A DNA stretch of 24,829 bases from an uncultured Alphaproteobacteria bacterium (GTDB lineage Bacteria; Pseudomonadota; Alphaproteobacteria; CALKHQ01): positions 1 through 24,829 of the forward strand of contig CALKHQ010000277.1 in the NCBI GenBank assembly GCA_937988735.1, in the 5' to 3' direction. Positions 21,849 through 24,829 of this stretch are shown in pieces; the stretch's first letter is position 1, and each line of letters begins with the position of its first letter. The notes under the pieces are model-generated. The model was not told where the DNA came from. It did not search any database and saw nothing but the letters and a program-made list of their open reading frames with translations. Position numbers and translations under genes: made by a program.

Positions 21849-23038
21849 GCGCGGTCGCCGCCGCGGTGCGCGCCAGCGGCGCCGTGCGGGGCTGGCCGAC
21901 GATCCTGCTCGTCGTCGGCGCCGGCATCGTCTCCGCCTTCCAGGTCGGCAAGGCCCCGGCGGCGCTCGAGACGGTGCGCGCTGACCTCGGTCTCGATCTC
22001 GCCACCGCCTCCTGGCTGCTCTCCGCCTTCGCCGTGGTCGGCGCCGTCAGCGGCATCGCGATCGGCATCGGCGCCGACCATGTCGGCGCGCGCCGGATGG
22101 CGGTGGGCGGGCTCCTGCTGCAGGCAGCGGCGAGTGTTGCCGGCGCGGCCGCCGGCGATGCGACGCTGCTGCTGGCGAGCCGGGTGGTCGAGGGGCTCGG
22201 CTTCCTCGCAGTCGTGGTCGCCGCGCCGGCGCTGGTCGTCGCCGTGGCGCAGGACGACCGGCGCAGCCGCGCCATCGCCGCCTGGGGCACCTTCATGCCG
22301 GTCGGCATCGCCGGCGTCATGGTGGCGGCCCTGCTGCTGCCGCTGGTGGGCTGGCGCGGGTTCTGGCTCGGCAACGCCGCGATCCTCGCCGGCTATGCGG
22401 GGCTGCTCGCCGTCGGCACGCGCGGCCTTGCGACGGATGCCGAGCCACGGCCGATCGGTCCGGACGTGGCGGCAGTGCTGGCGGCCCGCGGGCCGTGGCT
22501 GCTGGCCGGGCTGTTCGCCTGCTTCACCGGCGGCTTCTTTGCACTGTTCGGCTTCCTGCCGACCATCCTGTCCGAGCGCCTCGCCGCCGGGCCGGGGGCG
22601 GCGAGCCTGCTCACCGCGCTCGCGGTGGTGGTCAACGTGGTCGGCAACCTCGGCTGCGGATGGCTCCTTGCCCGCGGGGTTGGCCATCGCATGCTGCTGG
22701 TGGCCGGCTTCGTCCTGGTCGCGGCCGCCGGATTCGGCATCGTCGGCGTCGACCTGCCGGGGTGGCTCGCCTATGCGGTCTGCCTCGCCGTCTCGGCGGC
22801 GGTGGGCGTCGTGCCGGTGGCGCTGTTCGACCTCGCGCCCGCGCAGGCACCGCGGCCGGAGCTGCTCGGCGCGACCATCGGCTTCCTGATGCAGGGCAAC
22901 AACGTCGGCCTGCTCGCCGGGCCGGCGGTGGCCGGCGCGCTAGCGGAGACGGCCGGCTGGGCGAGCGTCGCCCCGTTCATCGCCGTGGTCGCCGCCGTCG
23001 CCATCGGCCTCGTCTTCGCCCTGCGCCGGCGGGGGTGA
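21845..23038 (+). CDS. Major facilitator superfamily transporter
   Basis: A 397-residue hydrophobic protein with about twelve membrane helices. The MFS loop signature between helices 2 and 3 is present in the form GIGADHVGARRMAVGG. SRVVEGLGFLAVVVAAPALV fits helix 4, and FMPVGIAGVMVA fits the helix 5 region. The N-terminal part VGKAPAALETVRADLGLDLA recalls the CynX/NimT-like group. It starts within the stop of the FMN reductase gene (ATGA). Export of a toxic compound or its reduced product is plausible given the LysR/reductase context, but the direction of transport is not certain. Confidence 0.88.
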   Translation: MSAVAAAVRASGAVRGWPTILLVVGAGIVSAFQVGKAPAALETVRADLGLDLATASWLLSAFAVVGAVSGIAIGIGADHVGARRMAVGGLLLQAAASVAGAAAGDATLLLASRVVEGLGFLAVVVAAPALVVAVAQDDRRSRAIAAWGTFMPVGIAGVMVAALLLPLVGWRGFWLGNAAILAGYAGLLAVGTRGLATDAEPRPIGPDVAAVLAARGPWLLAGLFACFTGGFFALFGFLPTILSERLAAGPGAASLLTALAVVVNVVGNLGCGWLLARGVGHRMLLVAGFVLVAAAGFGIVGVDLPGWLAYAVCLAVSAAVGVVPVALFDLAPAQAPRPELLGATIGFLMQGNNVGLLAGPAVAGALAETAGWASVAPFIAVVAAVAIGLVFALRRRG

Positions 23039-23072
23039 CGCGCAACGATGTCGCACCCGCTCACGTTTTCAC

Positions 23073-23101
23073 TTGCACTGCCGGCGGCGACCCAATATGC
23101 A
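23073..23101 (+). promoter_or_regulatory. Candidate sigma70 promoter for a short leader/small RNA
   Basis: TTGCAC (23073-23078) and TATGCA (23096-23101) are spaced by 17 bases. Transcription would start near 23108, just over 100 bases before the first terminator. Confidence 0.4.
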
Positions 23102-23107
23102 CTCCGC

Positions 23108-23207
23108 CCAATCCGAGCCACACCTCAATTCCGGAGTCGGCATGACCCCCAAGGTCATGAACAGGGCCCAGCAAGCCGAGCGCCGCCGCCAAGGGCGGCA
23201 TTTTTTT
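23108..23207 (+). ncRNA. Candidate small RNA or 5' leader upstream of the aaRS-like gene
   Basis: Between a candidate promoter and a rho-independent terminator lies a segment of about 100 bases without a convincing gene. It holds a perfect 7-base hairpin (CATGACC, loop CCCAA, GGTCATG; 23141-23159) and ends in the terminator stem and T7. A frame beginning at 23097 or 23142 runs through it but has no ribosome site. It is either a free small RNA or the first part of an attenuated leader. It matches no RNA family that I recognise. Confidence 0.3.
23185..23207 (+). terminator. Rho-independent terminator 1
   Basis: The stem GCCGCC/GGCGGC has a 3-base loop AAG and is followed by A and seven T residues (23201-23207). 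It lies about 150 bases past the MFS stop. Confidence 0.8.
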
Positions 23208-23253
23208 GGCTTTTGGCTTCCCCCGATCATCCGGAATCCCCGATTCGTTCACC

Positions 23254-23281
23254 AGAGCCGCCATTTGGCGGCTCTTTTTTT
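23254..23281 (+). terminator. Rho-independent terminator 2
   Basis: A perfect 9-base stem AGAGCCGCC/GGCGGCTCT with loop ATTT is followed by a T run (23275-23281). The T run ends 21 bases before the ribosome site of the next gene. The opposite strand has no T tract, so it works in the plus direction only. Confidence 0.92.
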
Positions 23282-23319
23282 GTCCGCGATCTGACCACCG
23301 GCAAAGGAGGACTTCGGCC

Positions 23320-24189
23320 ATGGCTTCCAACATTATTGATCCCTACGACTACAGCTTCGTCGTCAGCCGGCTGCGGTCGTTCTTCGTCAACCGCGGCTTC
23401 ATCGAGGTGCATACCCAGAGCCGCCTGTCGATCCTCGCCGCCTGCGAGGACCCGCGCACCATCGCCACCTACAACTACGGCGGCCAGCTGTGGCCGCTGC
23501 CGCAGACCGGCCAGATGTGGCTGGAGCACGAGCTGCTGAACAACCCGGATGCCCCGGGCTTCTTCTGCATCTCGACCAGCTTCCGCAACGAGCCGAACCC
23601 CGTGCCGGGCCGCCACGACCTGATCTTCCCGATGTTCGAGTTCGAGACCCGCGGCGGCATGGACGACCTGCGCGCGCTGGAGGAGGACCTGCTGGTCTAT
23701 CTCGGCTTCGGCCCGAAGGCCTCCTACGTCCACCAGACCTACAAGGAGACGGCGGACGAGTTCGGGGTGAAGGAGATCACCGGCGACATCGAGACCAGGA
23801 TCGGCCAGACCCACGGGCCGGTGTTCTTCCTGGAGAGCTTCCCGCTCTACACCAGCCCGTTCTGGAACATGCGCAAGAACGGCGACGTCGCGAACAAGAT
23901 CGACGTCATCCTGCACGGCATCGAGACCATCGGTTCGGCCGAGCGGTCGTCGGATCCGGAGGAGATGCGGACCCTGTTCTATTCGATCAGCGACGGCATG
24001 TACGCCGACATCCTGTTCGCCCAGTTCGGGCGCGAGCGGGTGAAGCGCGAACTCGAGGACTTCCTCAGCCTGAACTTCTTCCCGCGCTTCGGTGGCGGCA
24101 TCGGGCTCACCCGGATGATGCGGGCAATGAAGCTCTCCGGCCTGATCCCGGACCACGCGACCCAGAACATGGCGATCGCGGCCGAATAG
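23320..24189 (+). CDS. Class II aminoacyl-tRNA-synthetase-like catalytic core (Asp/Asn type), stand-alone
   Basis: A 289-residue protein corresponding to only the catalytic domain of the AspRS/AsnRS/LysRS group. The motif 1 region is FFVNRGFIEVHTQ (21-33), with Gln where the family has its invariant proline. Motif 2 is TSFRNEPNPVPGRHDLIFPM (86-105) with Arg89 and Glu91, and motif 3 is GGGIGLTR with Arg265. There is no N-terminal OB-fold, so it should not charge tRNA alone in the usual way. A known relative of this plan is the archaeal AspRS-derived asparagine synthetase (AS-AR); EpmA is another stand-alone core but has a different motif 2 context. Strong AAAGGAGG lies nine bases before the ATG. 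pyrD follows after 23 bases. Asparagine synthesis is possible but unproven. Confidence 0.75.
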   Translation: MASNIIDPYDYSFVVSRLRSFFVNRGFIEVHTQSRLSILAACEDPRTIATYNYGGQLWPLPQTGQMWLEHELLNNPDAPGFFCISTSFRNEPNPVPGRHDLIFPMFEFETRGGMDDLRALEEDLLVYLGFGPKASYVHQTYKETADEFGVKEITGDIETRIGQTHGPVFFLESFPLYTSPFWNMRKNGDVANKIDVILHGIETIGSAERSSDPEEMRTLFYSISDGMYADILFAQFGRERVKRELEDFLSLNFFPRFGGGIGLTRMMRAMKLSGLIPDHATQNMAIAAE

Positions 24190-24212
24190 CCGCCGGTCGC
24201 ACGCTCCCCGCC

Positions 24213-24829
24213 ATGCTGGCCGCGCTCGCCCACCGCGCCGCCCTCGCGCTGCCGCCGATGCTTGTGCACCGGCTGGCGCTGCGGGTGCTCGCGTCCGGGC
24301 TGCCGGTCGCATGGCGGGCCATTTCCGGCCCGGCGGTGTCGGTCGCCGGGCTCTCCGTTCCCGGCCCGGTCGGGCTTGCCGCCGGCTTCGACAAGGATGC
24401 GGTGGCACTGCCCGGGCTGGTCCGTCTGGGTTTCGGCCACATCGAGGTCGGCACGGTGACGCCACGGCCGCAGCGGCGGAATCCCGGCCGGCCGCTGGTC
24501 CGGCTGCGGGAAGACAGGGCGCTCGTCAACCGCCTCGGCATGCCGGGCGACGGCGCGTCCGCGGTGGCGGCCCGCCTGCGCCGCTTCCGCGAGGGCCGGC
24601 CCGACTGCCCGGTCCGTATCGGGGCCAGCGTCGGCGCCAACCGGGACAGCATCGACATCGCGACGGACGTGGCCCAGTGCATCGCGATGGTGGGACCGTA
24701 CGCCGACTTCCTCACCGTCACCCTGTCCTCGCCCAACACCGCGGGCCTGCGCGACTGGCAGGCGGGCGCGCGGCTGGCGCGGGTGCTCGATGCCGCCGCC
24801 GCGGCCCGGGCCGCGCTGCCGCGCCGCGC
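24213..24829 (+). CDS. pyrD: Dihydroorotate dehydrogenase (quinone), class 2, N-terminal part
   Basis: The first 205 residues are in the window, and the gene runs off the right edge. PyrD oxidises dihydroorotate to orotate in pyrimidine synthesis and passes electrons to ubiquinone at the inner membrane. GLAAGFDKDA (54-63), FGHIEVGTVTPRPQ (74-87), NRLGMPGDG (106-114) and LSSPNTAGLR (171-180) match the class 2 enzyme, including the serine used as the catalytic base. The N-terminal helical part (1-35) that binds the membrane and quinone is present, with H19 in the conserved histidine place. The ATG lies 23 bases after the previous stop, with a weak ribosome site. Confidence 0.92.
   Translation, partial: MLAALAHRAALALPPMLVHRLALRVLASGLPVAWRAISGPAVSVAGLSVPGPVGLAAGFDKDAVALPGLVRLGFGHIEVGTVTPRPQRRNPGRPLVRLREDRALVNRLGMPGDGASAVAARLRRFREGRPDCPVRIGASVGANRDSIDIATDVAQCIAMVGPYADFLTVTLSSPNTAGLRDWQAGARLARVLDAAAAARAALPRR

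Noticed and set aside
23097..23294. Possible leader peptide for amino-acid attenuation through the two terminators
   Set aside because: No ribosome site, only scattered Asn or Asp codons, and the frame runs through both terminator stems, unlike a classic leader peptide.

Overview
The window is very GC-rich and densely coded, and it looks like a chromosomal piece of an alphaproteobacterium, plausibly of the Rhodospirillales (an inference). The pointers are GC-biased codon use throughout, a DUF2007 gene divergent from a long-chain polyprenyl diphosphate synthase, DctPQM-type TRAP genes beside a FadR-type GntR regulator, and a polysaccharide-export cluster with a BBP2-type porin. No phage, insertion sequence, CRISPR array or replication origin is visible.

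Left third (1-9463): a divergent metabolic locus. On the minus strand lie a GntR/FCD regulator, a DRE-TIM (HMG-CoA lyase-like) enzyme and a DUF1116 protein cut by the left edge. On the plus strand, from the same divergent region, run a membrane di-iron desaturase/hydroxylase, a complete TRAP transporter (dctP, dctQ, dctM) and a cytoplasmic BisC-type molybdopterin oxidoreductase. Two similar inverted repeats sit over candidate promoters, one before the lyase gene and one between the regulator and the desaturase. The locus therefore reads as one regulon for uptake and breakdown of an unidentified, probably acidic or S/N-oxide-bearing, compound. A PaiB-type FMN protein converges on bisC, and a tRNA-Arg(ACG) follows.

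Middle (10519-18164): an exopolysaccharide export module without any glycosyltransferase in view. It has an OmpA-like lipoprotein, a BBP2 outer-membrane barrel, a short polysaccharide export (OPX) lipoprotein lacking the C-terminal membrane helix, a Wzc-like chain-length regulator/tyrosine kinase with a C-terminal tyrosine cluster, and an unknown membrane-anchored protein. Two small, mutually similar membrane proteins face this module from the opposite strand.

Right third (18272-24829): mostly housekeeping and stress genes. These are DUF2007, an IspB-type polyprenyl diphosphate synthase, a DinB-fold protein, a LysR regulator divergent from an NAD(P)H-dependent FMN reductase/MFS pair, a stand-alone class II aminoacyl-tRNA-synthetase-like catalytic core, and the start of pyrD. 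The synthetase-like gene is preceded by two rho-independent terminators with almost no room for a promoter after them, which suggests an attenuated leader and/or a small RNA.
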